A stretch of DNA of 64,000 bases from Nocardia sp. BMG51109. Its GTDB lineage: Bacteria > Actinomycetota > Actinomycetes > Mycobacteriales > Mycobacteriaceae. The DNA is taken from the NCBI RefSeq assembly GCF_000526215.1, contig NZ_JAFQ01000004.1:6758001-6822000 (forward strand), read 5' to 3'. The notes under the pieces were generated by a model. That model made no database searches. It had not been told where the DNA came from and saw only the letters and a program-made list of their open reading frames with translations. Below, one piece after another: positions 1-9,060 of the stretch; position 1 is the stretch's first letter, and each line of letters opens with the position of its first letter. Position numbers and translations under genes: made by a program.

Positions 1-567
1 AACCAGAGCGGGGCCGGGGCGACGCTGTACATGATCAACCACGGCATCTCCACCGCGGCGCTGTTCCTGATCGCCGGATTCCTGGTGTCGCGCCGGGGAA
101 CTCGCGTCATCGCCGAATTCGGCGGGGTGCAGAAGGTGGCGCCCGTCCTGGCCGGAACCTTCCTCATCGCCGGACTGGCCACGCTCTCGCTGCCCGGCCT
201 GGCGCCGTTCGTCAGCGAATTCCTCGTCCTGGCAGGCACATTCACCCGTTATCCGGTGGCCGCGATCTGCGCCACCGGCGCACTGGTGCTGGCGGCGCTC
301 TACGTGCTGTGGCTCTACCAGCGGATGATGACGGGCCCGGTGAAGAAGGGCAACGAGCGGCTCCAGGACCTGCTGCCGCGCGAACTCGTGGTCGTCGCCC
401 CGCTGCTGATCGCCCTGGTATTCCTCGGCGCCTACCCCAAACCCGTACTGGACCGCATCAATCCGGCCGTGGCGAGCACCCTGACGACGATCGGCAAGCA
501 CGACCCCGCGCCGAACGTGCCGCAGCAGGAGGCCGCCGTCGCCCCGGCCGGAGGTGCGCACAAATGA
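1..567 (+). CDS. nuoM: NADH-quinone oxidoreductase subunit M, 3' end
   Basis: This is the C-terminal part of the antiporter-like subunit M of respiratory complex I, a proton-pumping membrane subunit. The frame is open from base 1, so the gene starts outside the window; 188 residues are visible. They include hydrophobic helices and the conserved stretch LPGLAPFVSEFL, typical of the late part of NuoM. The last 40 residues are a polar Pro/Ala-rich tail (PQQEAAVAPAGG). The stop lies 40 nt before nuoN on the same strand, the normal nuoM-nuoN order. The identification is strong; only the 5' boundary is unknown. Confidence 0.93.
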   Translation, partial: NQSGAGATLYMINHGISTAALFLIAGFLVSRRGTRVIAEFGGVQKVAPVLAGTFLIAGLATLSLPGLAPFVSEFLVLAGTFTRYPVAAICATGALVLAALYVLWLYQRMMTGPVKKGNERLQDLLPRELVVVAPLLIALVFLGAYPKPVLDRINPAVASTLTTIGKHDPAPNVPQQEAAVAPAGGAHK

Positions 568-607
568 GCCTCGTGGCCGCCGTCCCCCGCAGCGGAGGTA
601 CAGACCA

Positions 608-2233
608 GTGAATCAGCTTCTCGCCGCGTCGGTTCCGGCGCCCTCGATCGAGTACGGAGCGCTGTCGCCGATGCTCATCGTGTTCGGCGCGGCCGTCGCC
701 GGAGTGATCGTCGAGGCGTTCGCGCCGCGGTCGTGGCGGTACCCGCTCCAGCTCCTGCTCGGCGTGGCCGGGCTGGGTGCGGCGCTCGGTGCCGTGATCG
801 GGCTGGCCGGCACGAACACCACGGCGATCGTGGAGGCGGTCGCCGTCGACAATGTCGCGCTGTTCCTGCAGGGCGCCATCCTGGTGGTCGCCCTTCTGGG
901 CGTGCTGCTGATGGCCGAGCGGGGCATCGAACCGCTGCTGCGTCCGGCGCGCCGGGAAGGTCCGGGCACCTGGAGCCGCGCCGCCGCACACACAGCCGGC
1001 GCCACCGTCCCGGTCGACGCGTTCGCCCCGCAGGCCGCCGCGATGCCCGGCAGCCCCGACGAGATCGCCGCGGCCCGAGCGGGAATCACCACCACCGAGG
1101 TGTTCCCGCTGGCGTTGTTCGCCATCGGCGGGCTGATGCTGTTCCCCGCGTCCAACGACCTGCTGACCATGTTCGTGGCACTGGAGGTGCTGTCGCTTCC
1201 GCTGTATCTCCTGTGCGGGCTGGCCCGCCGGCGGCGGCTGCTGTCCCAGGAGGCGGCGCTGAAGTACTTCCTGCTCGGCGCGTTCTCCTCGGCCTTCTTC
1301 CTGTACGGGATGGCCCTGCTGTACGGCTATGCGGGAACGGTGCGCTTCGCGGGCGTCGCCGACGTCGTCGCCCGCGACTCCGGCTCGAAAACCCTTGCGG
1401 TGCTGGGCCTGGCGATGCTGGCGGTCGGGCTGCTGTTCAAGATCGGCGCGGTGCCTTTCCAGTCCTGGGTGCCCGATGTCTATCAGGGCGCGCCGACCTC
1501 GGTGACGGCGCTGATGGCGGCGGGTACCAAGATCGCGGCCGTTGGGGCGCTGCTGCGGCTGCTGCAGGTCGGGGTTCCCGGTCTGCGCGACGACTGGCGC
1601 CCGATCCTCGCGGCGATCTCCCTCGCGACCATGGTGATGGGCGCGGTCGTGGCGATCACGCAGACCGATATGAAGCGCATCCTGGCGTATTCCTCGGTGG
1701 CACATGCCGGTTTCATCCTGACCGCGCTGGTGGCCGGCAACACCGAGGGCACCTCGTCGGTGCTGTTCTATCTGGCCGCGTACGGCATCGCCACCCTCGG
1801 CGCATTCGCCGCCGTGACCCTGGTGCGCGACGGGGCGGGCGACGAGGCCACCGAGTTGTCGGCCTGGGCCGGTCTGGGGCGGCATTCTCCGTGGCTGGCA
1901 ACGATTGTCGCGCTGTTCCTGCTTTCGATGGCCGGGATCCCGCTCACCAGCGGCTTCGTCAGCAAGTTCGCCGTGTTCTCGGCCGCGGCCGCCGGAGGCG
2001 CCACTGTCCTGGTCATCGTCGGCGTCGTCGCCAGCGCGATCGCGGCGTTCTTCTACATCCGCGTCATCGTGCTGATGTTCTTCACCGATCCGCCCGAGGA
2101 CGCGCCGCGGATCGTGACGCCGCCGCTCACCACCGGGGTGATCGCCGTGACCGCCGCCGCCACCCTGGTACTGGGCATCCTGCCGCAGCCGTTGCTCGAT
2201 ATGACCGAGCGCGCAACGACATTCGCGCGCTGA
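608..2233 (+). CDS. nuoN: NADH-quinone oxidoreductase subunit N
   Basis: This encodes the last antiporter-like membrane subunit of complex I, coupling NADH:menaquinone electron transfer to proton translocation. It has 541 residues and many transmembrane helices. Family signatures visible are EAALKYFLLGAFSSAFFLYG, KIGAVPFQSWVPDVYQGAPT and MKRILAYSSVAHAG, which carry the channel lysines. The GTG at 608 was preferred to a GTG at 554 because it has GGAGG about 9 nt upstream and gives the usual N-terminus; the 554 start would overlap nuoM. Residues 105-160 hold a longer polar Pro/Ala loop than in most NuoN, perhaps lineage-specific. A perfect hairpin follows the stop, so this ends the nuo operon. 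Confidence 0.95.
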   Translation: MNQLLAASVPAPSIEYGALSPMLIVFGAAVAGVIVEAFAPRSWRYPLQLLLGVAGLGAALGAVIGLAGTNTTAIVEAVAVDNVALFLQGAILVVALLGVLLMAERGIEPLLRPARREGPGTWSRAAAHTAGATVPVDAFAPQAAAMPGSPDEIAAARAGITTTEVFPLALFAIGGLMLFPASNDLLTMFVALEVLSLPLYLLCGLARRRRLLSQEAALKYFLLGAFSSAFFLYGMALLYGYAGTVRFAGVADVVARDSGSKTLAVLGLAMLAVGLLFKIGAVPFQSWVPDVYQGAPTSVTALMAAGTKIAAVGALLRLLQVGVPGLRDDWRPILAAISLATMVMGAVVAITQTDMKRILAYSSVAHAGFILTALVAGNTEGTSSVLFYLAAYGIATLGAFAAVTLVRDGAGDEATELSAWAGLGRHSPWLATIVALFLLSMAGIPLTSGFVSKFAVFSAAAAGGATVLVIVGVVASAIAAFFYIRVIVLMFFTDPPEDAPRIVTPPLTTGVIAVTAAATLVLGILPQPLLDMTERATTFAR

Positions 2234-2245
2234 GCCGCAATTGTG

Positions 2246-2278
2246 CCGTGCCCCGGACGGATACCGTCCGGGGCACGG
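2246..2278. terminator. Perfect 15-bp hairpin after nuoN
   Basis: The arm CCGTGCCCCGGACGG at 2246-2260 pairs perfectly with 2264-2278 across the 3-nt loop ATA. It lies between nuoN and the convergent hydrolase gene, so it can terminate both transcripts. There is no T-tract, as is common for actinobacterial terminators. Confidence 0.8.
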
Positions 2279-2306
2279 TCGTCGGCGATGGTCTCCTGCG
2301 GCAGGC

Positions 2307-3125
2307 TCAGCCGATGACCTCGCGCAGCCGCACGGCGAACTTCTCCGGAGCCTCCACGAATCCGACGTGCCCGCCCGGGAACGGGGTCGGTTCGATGCTC
2401 AGATCGGCGGCGAGGGCGCGGGAGGTGCGGTCACAGAACTGTCCCGCCGACGCCTGGCCGATACCGATGACGAGCCTCTCCCGGACCGCCCGCAGGGCGT
2501 CGAGATCGGGCCGCCAGCCCGCCGTGCCCTCCAGTTCGTGCAGGTAGAAGTAGCGGTCCTCGGCGGCCGAGGCCGGCGTGCGGTCGCCGAACATCCGCTG
2601 GAACGCCTCCTCCGGCAGCTCCATGTCGGTGGACGCGAAGAACTTGCGGATCGCCTCGATCTCGTCGCCGCGCCGATACGTGGCGACGATGTCGGCGCGC
2701 AGGACCCGCTGCTCGGCGCGATCGTCGAGCAGTTCGGCCAGCGGCGGCTCGTGTGCGACCGCGGTCTCGACGAGTTCCGGATCCGATTGCAGCAGTGCGA
2801 GAGTCGTGATCGCGCCGCCCGACGATCCCAGGATCGTCGCCGGTCCGGCGTCGACGTGCCGGAGGATCCGCGCCAGATCGCCGGCCCGCAGGTCCGGGGT
2901 GGAGTCGCTGTCCGGATCGTCGAGCGCGCTGCCGTAGTGGCCGCGCGGATCGGTGGTGAGCACGGTGTGATCGGCGGCGAGCAGCTCCGCGAGCGGCGCG
3001 AACGGCTCGGTGTGCATCGGCGAGCCGACCAGCACCAGCAGCGGGCCGCTGCCGCGCACTTCGTAGTACAGCCGCACGCCGGGCGCGGCCAGGGTGGCGG
3101 AGGTGACGGGGACGGACGAGGTCAA
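2307..3125 (-). CDS. Alpha/beta hydrolase
   Basis: This is a 272-residue alpha/beta-hydrolase-fold enzyme without a signal peptide, probably cytosolic; its substrate is unknown. The nucleophile elbow is GSSGG with Ser102. The oxyanion region is GSPMHTE near residue 35, DPRGHYGS is near 59, and the C-terminal GGHVGF carries the likely catalytic His. I chose the TTG at 3125 because GGAGG lies 8 nt upstream and the protein then starts just before the first strand; upstream in-frame codons give an unconvincing N-terminus. It lies 85 nt downstream of the epoxide-hydrolase-like gene on the same strand, so the two may be cotranscribed. A truncated relative is at 5837-6328. Confidence 0.85.
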   Translation of the reverse strand: MTSSVPVTSATLAAPGVRLYYEVRGSGPLLVLVGSPMHTEPFAPLAELLAADHTVLTTDPRGHYGSALDDPDSDSTPDLRAGDLARILRHVDAGPATILGSSGGAITTLALLQSDPELVETAVAHEPPLAELLDDRAEQRVLRADIVATYRRGDEIEAIRKFFASTDMELPEEAFQRMFGDRTPASAAEDRYFYLHELEGTAGWRPDLDALRAVRERLVIGIGQASAGQFCDRTSRALAADLSIEPTPFPGGHVGFVEAPEKFAVRLREVIG

Positions 3126-3210
3126 GGCGATCCTCCAGAGTTGGGCACGGAGTCGGTCGACTGTTCCGACCGCCCCCGACACCGAAAGTAATCGCTCCCA
3201 CCGCTCGATC

Positions 3211-4347
3211 TCAACGCACGGTGCGGAAGAAATCCCGCAGATCCCCGATCAGCAGGTCCGGTGCCTCCATCGCGGCGAAGTGCCCGCCGCGGTCGAACTG
3301 CGACCAGTGCACCACGGTGTTCTGTTTCTCGGCGACGCCTCGGAGGGTGCCGGCACCCGGAAACACCGCGACACCGGTCGGCACTCCCGAGTCGGGCAGA
3401 TCGGCGCCCCACTGCCCAGATTCCTTGTACAGCAACATGGATGAACCGATGGTGCCGGTGAACCACAGGATGCTGACATCGGTGAGCAGCATGTCGCGAT
3501 CGATGGCGTCGTCCGGCAGTTCCTTCGCCGGATCCATGTAGGTGTGCACGACGTCCAGTACCCAGGCCAGCAGGCCCGCCGGGGAGTCGTTGACCGCGGG
3601 CGCCAGCGTCTGCGGGCGGGTGGAGTGGATGCCCGCGTAACCGGAGGTCTGCGAGGTGCTCCAGTCCTGCAGTTCGGCCAGCTTCGCCTGATCGCTTGCG
3701 CTGTAACCGGATCCGTCGTCGTCCCAGGACGGGATGGTGATCGGGTCGTTGAGGTGCACGCCGACGACGTGCTCACCGTCGATGCGGCCCAGCTGCGGCG
3801 CGACGAACGAACCGGCGTCGCCGCCTTGCGCGCCGTATCGCCGGTAACCCAGTCGCGCCATGAGTTCCGCGATCAACTCCGCCGATCGCTCGGTAGCGGC
3901 CTCGCCGGGCGCCCGGGTCGGTCCGGAGAAACCGAATCCGGGCAGGGTCGGGATCACCAGATCGAAGGCGTCGGCCGCATCACCGCCGTGTCCCACCGGG
4001 TCGGTGAGCGGCCCGATCACCTCGCGGAAGTCGGCGAACGGCCACCCGTGCACCAGGACCAGCGGCAGCGCCCCCGGCTCGGCCGACCGGACATGGACGA
4101 AATGCAGCCGCTGCCCGCCGATGTCGGTCACGAACTGCGGATGCGCGTTCAGTGCCAGTTCCGCACGGCGCCAGTCGAATCCGCCGCGCCAGTAGTCGGC
4201 CAGCTCGCGGACATATCTCGTCGGTATGCCGTACCGCCAGCCGACATCGGGCAGTTCGGCGGGCCACCGGGTGGCGGCGAGGCGGGACCGGAGGTCGTCG
4301 AGGTCGCGTTGCGGTATCTCGACACGGAAGGGCTCGAAGGTCGTCAT
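3211..4347 (-). CDS. Epoxide hydrolase family protein
   Basis: This 378-residue protein has the N-terminal EHN lid domain of microsomal-type epoxide hydrolases (FRVEIPQRDLDDLRSRL, residues 7-24; TRWPAELPDVGWRYG follows) and then an alpha/beta-hydrolase core. Active-site features are HGWP at 100-103 for the oxyanion hole, nucleophile Asp177 in GGDAGS and His356 in GGHFAAMEAP. An Asp nucleophile rather than Ser fits hydration of epoxides to diols through an ester intermediate. The ATG at 4347 was chosen because homologous proteins begin with this EHN stretch; 56 upstream in-frame residues look non-coding. It is probably cytosolic and lies upstream of another hydrolase on the same strand. The natural substrate cannot be told. 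Confidence 0.9.
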   Translation of the reverse strand: MTTFEPFRVEIPQRDLDDLRSRLAATRWPAELPDVGWRYGIPTRYVRELADYWRGGFDWRRAELALNAHPQFVTDIGGQRLHFVHVRSAEPGALPLVLVHGWPFADFREVIGPLTDPVGHGGDAADAFDLVIPTLPGFGFSGPTRAPGEAATERSAELIAELMARLGYRRYGAQGGDAGSFVAPQLGRIDGEHVVGVHLNDPITIPSWDDDGSGYSASDQAKLAELQDWSTSQTSGYAGIHSTRPQTLAPAVNDSPAGLLAWVLDVVHTYMDPAKELPDDAIDRDMLLTDVSILWFTGTIGSSMLLYKESGQWGADLPDSGVPTGVAVFPGAGTLRGVAEKQNTVVHWSQFDRGGHFAAMEAPDLLIGDLRDFFRTVR

Positions 4348-4578
4348 GCCCGTCACGCTAGAAAGTGATGCGGTCGGTTTCCGTCCTGAACGCGCGGCAT
4401 TGCGGCGGCCGACCGGAAATATCCCTTGGCAGCCAACCGTATCCGCCGGCGCGTCGTCGGCTAGTGTCGTGCCCGGGACGCACCCGCCGTGCATCCGGTA
4501 TCCCGGAACCGCCACCCGAGCAGACCGTGTCTCCTACGATTCTCACCGACGAACGTCCGGCGGACAGGGGTGATCCAG

Positions 4579-5403
4579 ATGACCGACAACATGGCAGGCG
4601 TGGACCAGTCGAAACCGAGCATCGCCCGTGTCTACGACTATCTACTCGGCGGCCGCGACAACTACGACGTCGACCGCAAGATCGGCGACTACTTCATCAA
4701 CGATCTGCCGGGGTCGGTGGCCATCGCCTACGCCAACCGGCAGGCGCTCAACCGCGTCATCGGCAGCATCGCCGCCGACGGGATCCGGCAGTTCGTCGAC
4801 ATGGGCAGCGGCCTGCCCACCGTCGACAACGTGCATCAGGTCGCGCAGCGGCACGTGCCCGATGCCCGGGTGGCCTACATCGATAACGATCCGATCGTGC
4901 TCGCACACGGTCGCGCGCTGTTGCAGACCGATGCGAACACCACTGTCGTGCAGGCCGATCTGCGCGAGCCGGACAGCATCCGGCAACATCCCGAGGTGCG
5001 CCGTCTGATCGATTTCGAGCAGCCGGTCGGCGTCGTCTTCAGCGCCATCCTGCATCACCTGAACGACGACGAGGACCCGCGTGAACTGGTGCAGTGGTGG
5101 ATCGACCAGGTGCCCTCGGGCAGCGAGATCTACATCTCGCACTTCCGGTCGGGCCAGAACGAGGAGACCAGGGTCGCCGAGCAGAAGCTGCAGGAGACCT
5201 TCGGCCGCGGCCGCTGGCGTACCGACGACGAGATCCTCGCGCTGTTCGGCGACGACGTCGAGGTGCTGGAGCCCGGCCTGTCGTACTGCGCGCGGTGGCG
5301 GCCGGCGCGCCCGGACGCGAACGTCGACAAGATCGGCGTCGAGGAGCGCGAACTCACCATCTGGGAACAACTCGTGTCCTGTGCGCTGGCCCGCAAGCCG
5401 TAG
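4579..5403 (+). CDS. SAM-dependent methyltransferase, DUF574 family
   Basis: This 274-residue protein belongs to the actinobacterial S-adenosylmethionine methyltransferase family DUF574 (Methyltransf_19). The family signature ARVYDYLLGGRDNYDVD lies at 16-32. The SAM-binding motif is FVDMGSGLPT at 72-81, and YIDNDPIVLAHGRALL follows as the next strand, whose acidic residue would bind the ribose. HHLNDDEDP is the later motif. Members are very numerous in Streptomyces and Nocardia, but their substrates are mostly unknown. The ATG at 4579 is preferred; a GTG 9 nt upstream is possible. The gene is divergent from the epoxide hydrolase gene and 9 nt upstream of a VOC gene, suggesting cotranscription. 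Confidence 0.9.
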   Translation: MTDNMAGVDQSKPSIARVYDYLLGGRDNYDVDRKIGDYFINDLPGSVAIAYANRQALNRVIGSIAADGIRQFVDMGSGLPTVDNVHQVAQRHVPDARVAYIDNDPIVLAHGRALLQTDANTTVVQADLREPDSIRQHPEVRRLIDFEQPVGVVFSAILHHLNDDEDPRELVQWWIDQVPSGSEIYISHFRSGQNEETRVAEQKLQETFGRGRWRTDDEILALFGDDVEVLEPGLSYCARWRPARPDANVDKIGVEERELTIWEQLVSCALARKP

Positions 5404-5412
5404 CGTGTCCCC

Positions 5413-5772
5413 ATGATCACCGGCGCGCACACCATCGTCTACGCCACCGACGCCGAGCGGGCCCGCGCGTTCTTCCGGGACATCCTGGGCCTGCCGAACG
5501 TCGACGCCGGCGACGGCTGGCTGATCTTCCGCTCGCCGCCGTCCGAGCTGGCCGTGCACCCGGCCGGCGACCCGGACAGCGGGCGGATCGAGCTGTATCT
5601 GATGTGCGACGACCTGTACGCCACGGTCGCCGAGCTGACGGCGAAGGGCGTCGAATTCATCGGCGGCATCAGCGAGGCAAGCTGGGGAACGCTCACCTCG
5701 TTCCGGGTACCGGGTGCGGGTGAGATCGGGCTGTACCAGCCGCGCCACCCCGTCGCATACGACCTCGACTGA
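5413..5772 (+). CDS. VOC (glyoxalase/dioxygenase) family protein
   Basis: This is a single-domain 119-residue vicinal-oxygen-chelate protein with two beta-alpha-beta-beta-beta modules. HTIVYATDAERARAFFRDIL opens the first module, and GAGEIGLYQPRHP closes the second. Such proteins are metal-dependent lyases, isomerases or dioxygenases, or drug-binding proteins that confer resistance. Potential ligands are His5 at the N-terminus and Glu58 in the strand RIELYL. The start lies 9 nt after the methyltransferase stop with no clear Shine-Dalgarno sequence. A specific function cannot be assigned. Confidence 0.85.
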   Translation: MITGAHTIVYATDAERARAFFRDILGLPNVDAGDGWLIFRSPPSELAVHPAGDPDSGRIELYLMCDDLYATVAELTAKGVEFIGGISEASWGTLTSFRVPGAGEIGLYQPRHPVAYDLD

Positions 5773-5836
5773 GCCGGGCGCGCAAGGATTTTCGCGTTTC
5801 GGCCGACCCGAACGCCCGTGGATCAGGCACCCGTCT

Positions 5837-6328
5837 GCCCTCGTCGCGCACGAACCGCCGTGTTTCGCCGTACTTTCCGACGCCGCCGAACACCGCGCGA
5901 TGATCGCCGAGGTCCATGCCCTGTTCCGGACCGAGGGACCGGGCGCCGCGGCGGCCCGGTTCCAGGCCGCGATCGGCGGGACCATGAAGCCCGCGCCCGC
6001 TATCGGCGAACTGCCCCCGCGCCAGGCCGAGATGTGGGCGCGCCTGGCCGCCGACGCGCCGCTCATGATGGAGTACGAACTGCGCGAATTCACGTCGTAC
6101 CTACCGGATTACGCGGCGCTGGAGCCGGTGCGGGATCGGCTGGTCCCGGCGGCCGGCCGGGAGCCCCGGGGGCATCTTCCCCACCGGCCCGCGGCCGAGG
6201 TCGCCGCCCGGCTGGGCCTGCCGCTCACCGAGTTTCCCGGTGCGCACAACGGGATACGCACCGATGCCGACGAATTCGCGCGACAATTGATCGGGGTATT
6301 CGTTCCCGAGGCGCAACCGGCACCCTGA
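5837..6328 (+). pseudogene. 5'-truncated alpha/beta hydrolase remnant
   Basis: The frame reads ALVAHEPPCFAVLSD and later FTSYLPDYAALEPVRDRLV, LPLTEFPGAHNG and a final helix. These match the second half of an alpha/beta hydrolase of the same kind as the gene at 2307-3125, which has TAVAHEPPLAELLDD just after its nucleophile elbow. Everything before the elbow, about 110 residues with the Ser nucleophile, is missing; the upstream sequence in this frame is unrelated. The likely catalytic His (PGAHNG) survives. A shorter protein could start at an internal ATG near 5901, but it would lack the nucleophile. I read it as a decaying gene fragment. Confidence 0.6.
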
Positions 6329-6436
6329 CGGCTGTCGCCCTGAACCACCGCGCCCCTGAAACCACCGCCCTGCCCCTGGCCACGGGATCGCATAGGCTGC
6401 TTCGAGTTCACCACGTCAGCGAGGGAGTACGCACCG

Positions 6437-7081
6437 ATGGCCCAGCCGTTCCCGCCCGGACCGCCGCCGAACAACCCGGCGCAGCCGCCAGGTCAGGGGT
6501 GGGGCCCGCCCGCCGGCGTGCCCGGGCAACCGATGCCGGGTTATCCGCCGCCGGGCGGCGGGCGCGGTGCGGCCGGTCCGGTGGCCGCAGCCGGGTTGAT
6601 CCTGGCGGCACTCCTTTACGTCGTGCGCCGGATCTGGTCCTACATCGACTACGACAGGTTCTTCTGGAGCGACCTCGGTGTGATCGTCACCGTGCTGGTC
6701 GCGTTGGCGGGCGGGGTTCTGCTGTTCGCCTCCGGCAAGTCGGCCGCCCGGCTCGCCGCCGGAATCGCGGCCGGCATGGTCCTCGCCCCCCACATCAGCT
6801 ACCTTTTCGGCAGCTTCGACCGAAGCTCCCTCCGTGGCTACAATCCGTGGAGCGACGGCGGCTGGCTGACGATCCCCGTCACCTTGCTCGCGCTGGGCGT
6901 GATCGCCGCCCTGCTCGCGGCCGAAGTATCCGGCGGCACACCGCAGAGCCCGAACTCCTGGCCCCGACAACCGGCCGTACCACCCCAGAACGTATGGCCC
7001 CAGCCCCCGATGGGCGGCGTCCAGCAATCGCCTCCCGGCTACCCCGGCCAGCAGCCTCCACCGCAGTGGCCCCAGCAATGA
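6437..7081 (+). CDS. Pro/Gly-rich four-helix membrane protein, unknown function
   Basis: The protein has 214 residues. The first 45 are a disordered Pro/Gly/Gln-rich segment (PPPGGGRGA), followed by four predicted transmembrane helices at roughly 50-65, 80-100, 103-120 and 140-162, then a second Pro/Gln-rich tail ending in WPQQ. Such proline-rich tails flanking a small membrane core are common in actinobacterial proteins of unknown role, and both tails would face the cytoplasm. The start ATG has GAGGGAG upstream at the normal distance. It stands alone, with no clear operon partner, and I do not recognise a named family. Confidence 0.75.
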   Translation: MAQPFPPGPPPNNPAQPPGQGWGPPAGVPGQPMPGYPPPGGGRGAAGPVAAAGLILAALLYVVRRIWSYIDYDRFFWSDLGVIVTVLVALAGGVLLFASGKSAARLAAGIAAGMVLAPHISYLFGSFDRSSLRGYNPWSDGGWLTIPVTLLALGVIAALLAAEVSGGTPQSPNSWPRQPAVPPQNVWPQPPMGGVQQSPPGYPGQQPPPQWPQQ

Positions 7082-7347
7082 CGAACCAGCCATGAACTGC
7101 CCTGCCGACGTACCCGCAAACCGGTGCGGCGGTAGGCCTTCCGGTCACGCTATCGTGGGTTCACAATGGTCGGCCTGCTATCGCGGGCGCGTGATCGTCG
7201 CGCTGTTCATGAGCGCGGCGCGAGAACGTGAATCCGGCGAACGGATCCGGCGCCGTGGTCGGTGGTATCGGGGTGATTGTCCGCATGCTCTTCCGGGAAT
7301 TCGGCGCAGCCGCGCCGCTACCGGCCGGGCAGCGCTGAGGGCGAACC

Positions 7348-8997
7348 GTGCCACGGACACCCCTGGTGCGGCGGTTCCGGCGGATCGTCGCCGATCACGC
7401 CGCGGCCGAACGTCTCGGTCTGCCGGTGCCGGAGTTCCGGCAGGCCCGCGCCGCCGGGGCGCTGCCCGCGCTCGATCGGCGCACGTTCTTCCGGCTCGCC
7501 GCGGCGGTCGGCGGGGCCGGCGTGGCGGCGGGCGTGCCCGGGTGCGGCCCGGTGATCGACCCCGGCGATCCGCCGCGCATCGCGATCGTCGGTGCCGGCC
7601 TCGCGGGACTCACCGCGGCATTGGCGCTGGCCGACGCCGGGGTCGGCGCGACCGTTTACGAGGCGAGCGGGCGGGTCGGCGGCCGGATACGGTCCGAGCG
7701 CCGCTATTGGGACGAGGGCCAGATCAGCGAATGTGGCGGCGAGGCCATCGATTCCGTGCACACGGCCGTCCGCGGCCTGTGCACCCGATTCGGGCTGCCG
7801 CTGACCGACGTGCGGGCGGCCGCGCCGCCGGGCGGTCACGACGTGCTGTACTTCGAGGGCGGCTACCGGTCGCACGACACCTTCGTCGCCGACTTCCAGC
7901 CGGTGTACCGTGCGCTGCGCGACGATCTGACCCGCGCCGGTCACCGGCCGGTGACCTGGAACGATGCCACGCCGGGCGCGGTCACCCTCAGCAATATGAC
8001 TCTCGCCGAATGGATTTCGACCCGGGTGCCGGGCGGATACTCGTCCTGGCTGGCCCGCTATCTCGACGCCGCCTATGCCGTCGAATACGGCCTGCCGACC
8101 GCCGCCCAGACCGCCTTGAATCTCCTCTACCTGATGGGTCCGCAGGCCGACCCGAACGATCCGAAGGTGTGGAGCGCCTCCGACGAACGGTACGAGATCC
8201 TCGGCGGCAACCAGCAACTGCCGGAGGCGATCGCCGCAGCGTTACCGGACGGAGCCGTCCGGCACGGCTGGCGGTTGGAGGCCATCTCCCGCGGCGCCGG
8301 CGGCACCCAGACGCTGACCTTCGACGACCGCGGCTCGCGCCGCACCGTCGTCGCCGACCACACGGTCCTCGCGCTGCCGCTCGCGGTATTGCAGGATACC
8401 GATCTCGCGGCCGCCGGATTCGATCCCCGGATGACACAGGCGATCTCGGCATTGGCGATGGGCAGCTGCACCAAGCTGAACATGCAGTTCACGGCGCGTC
8501 CCTGGATCGGTACCGGGCCGTGGCCGGGCATGTCGACCGGTGTCAGCTTCACCGATCTCGGCTTCCAGCAGATCTGGGACGCCACCGCCGGGCAGCCCGG
8601 CGACCACGGCATCGCCATCCAGTACGGCGGTGGCGCCGAGGCCCGCCGGTTCCCCGCTCCCGCACCGTTTCTCACCGCCTCCGACCCCGCCGTGCGGGCC
8701 GCGGTCGGCCGCGTACTGCCGCAGTTCGACCAGGTGGTCCCCGGTGTTTCGGCGCTCTGGAACGGCAAGGCGACCCTGTCGTCCTGGCACCTCGACCCGT
8801 ACTCCGGGGGCGCCTACAGCTGCTATCCGCCCGGCTACTGCCACCGCTTCGCCGGCTACGAGGGCACGCGCCAGGGCAATATCCACCTCGCCGGCGAACA
8901 CACCTCCCCCGACTACCAGGGCTACATGAACGGCGCCGCCCGATCCGGCCTCCGCGCGGCCACGGAAATCCTCGGCGACCTCGGCCTTTCGCCGTAG
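7348..8997 (+). CDS. FAD-dependent amine oxidase (flavin monoamine oxidase type)
   Basis: This 549-residue flavoprotein probably oxidises an amine or amino acid to the imine with release of peroxide. The dinucleotide-binding motif IVGAGLAGL lies near 80-88, YEASGRVGGRI near 105 is the second FAD motif, and HLAGEHTSPDYQGYMNGA near the end is the C-terminal FAD-binding motif. The N-terminus carries RRTFFRLAAAVGGAG near 49-63, which resembles a Tat signal but lies unusually far in, followed by a Cys (PGCGP) that could be a lipobox cysteine. Export is therefore possible but uncertain. The start is GTG 7348, and the 266 nt upstream show no gene I can support. Confidence 0.88.
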   Translation: MPRTPLVRRFRRIVADHAAAERLGLPVPEFRQARAAGALPALDRRTFFRLAAAVGGAGVAAGVPGCGPVIDPGDPPRIAIVGAGLAGLTAALALADAGVGATVYEASGRVGGRIRSERRYWDEGQISECGGEAIDSVHTAVRGLCTRFGLPLTDVRAAAPPGGHDVLYFEGGYRSHDTFVADFQPVYRALRDDLTRAGHRPVTWNDATPGAVTLSNMTLAEWISTRVPGGYSSWLARYLDAAYAVEYGLPTAAQTALNLLYLMGPQADPNDPKVWSASDERYEILGGNQQLPEAIAAALPDGAVRHGWRLEAISRGAGGTQTLTFDDRGSRRTVVADHTVLALPLAVLQDTDLAAAGFDPRMTQAISALAMGSCTKLNMQFTARPWIGTGPWPGMSTGVSFTDLGFQQIWDATAGQPGDHGIAIQYGGGAEARRFPAPAPFLTASDPAVRAAVGRVLPQFDQVVPGVSALWNGKATLSSWHLDPYSGGAYSCYPPGYCHRFAGYEGTRQGNIHLAGEHTSPDYQGYMNGAARSGLRAATEILGDLGLSP

Positions 8998-9060
8998 GAC
9001 GGACATCTCAGGCTTTTACCGTACGGTGGGCACTGTCCGGGCCTCAGCGCAATCGGTCGC

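Noticed and set aside
554..607. Upstream GTG start for nuoN
   Set aside because: It overlaps nuoM, lacks a Shine-Dalgarno sequence and adds a basic N-terminus that NuoN proteins do not have.
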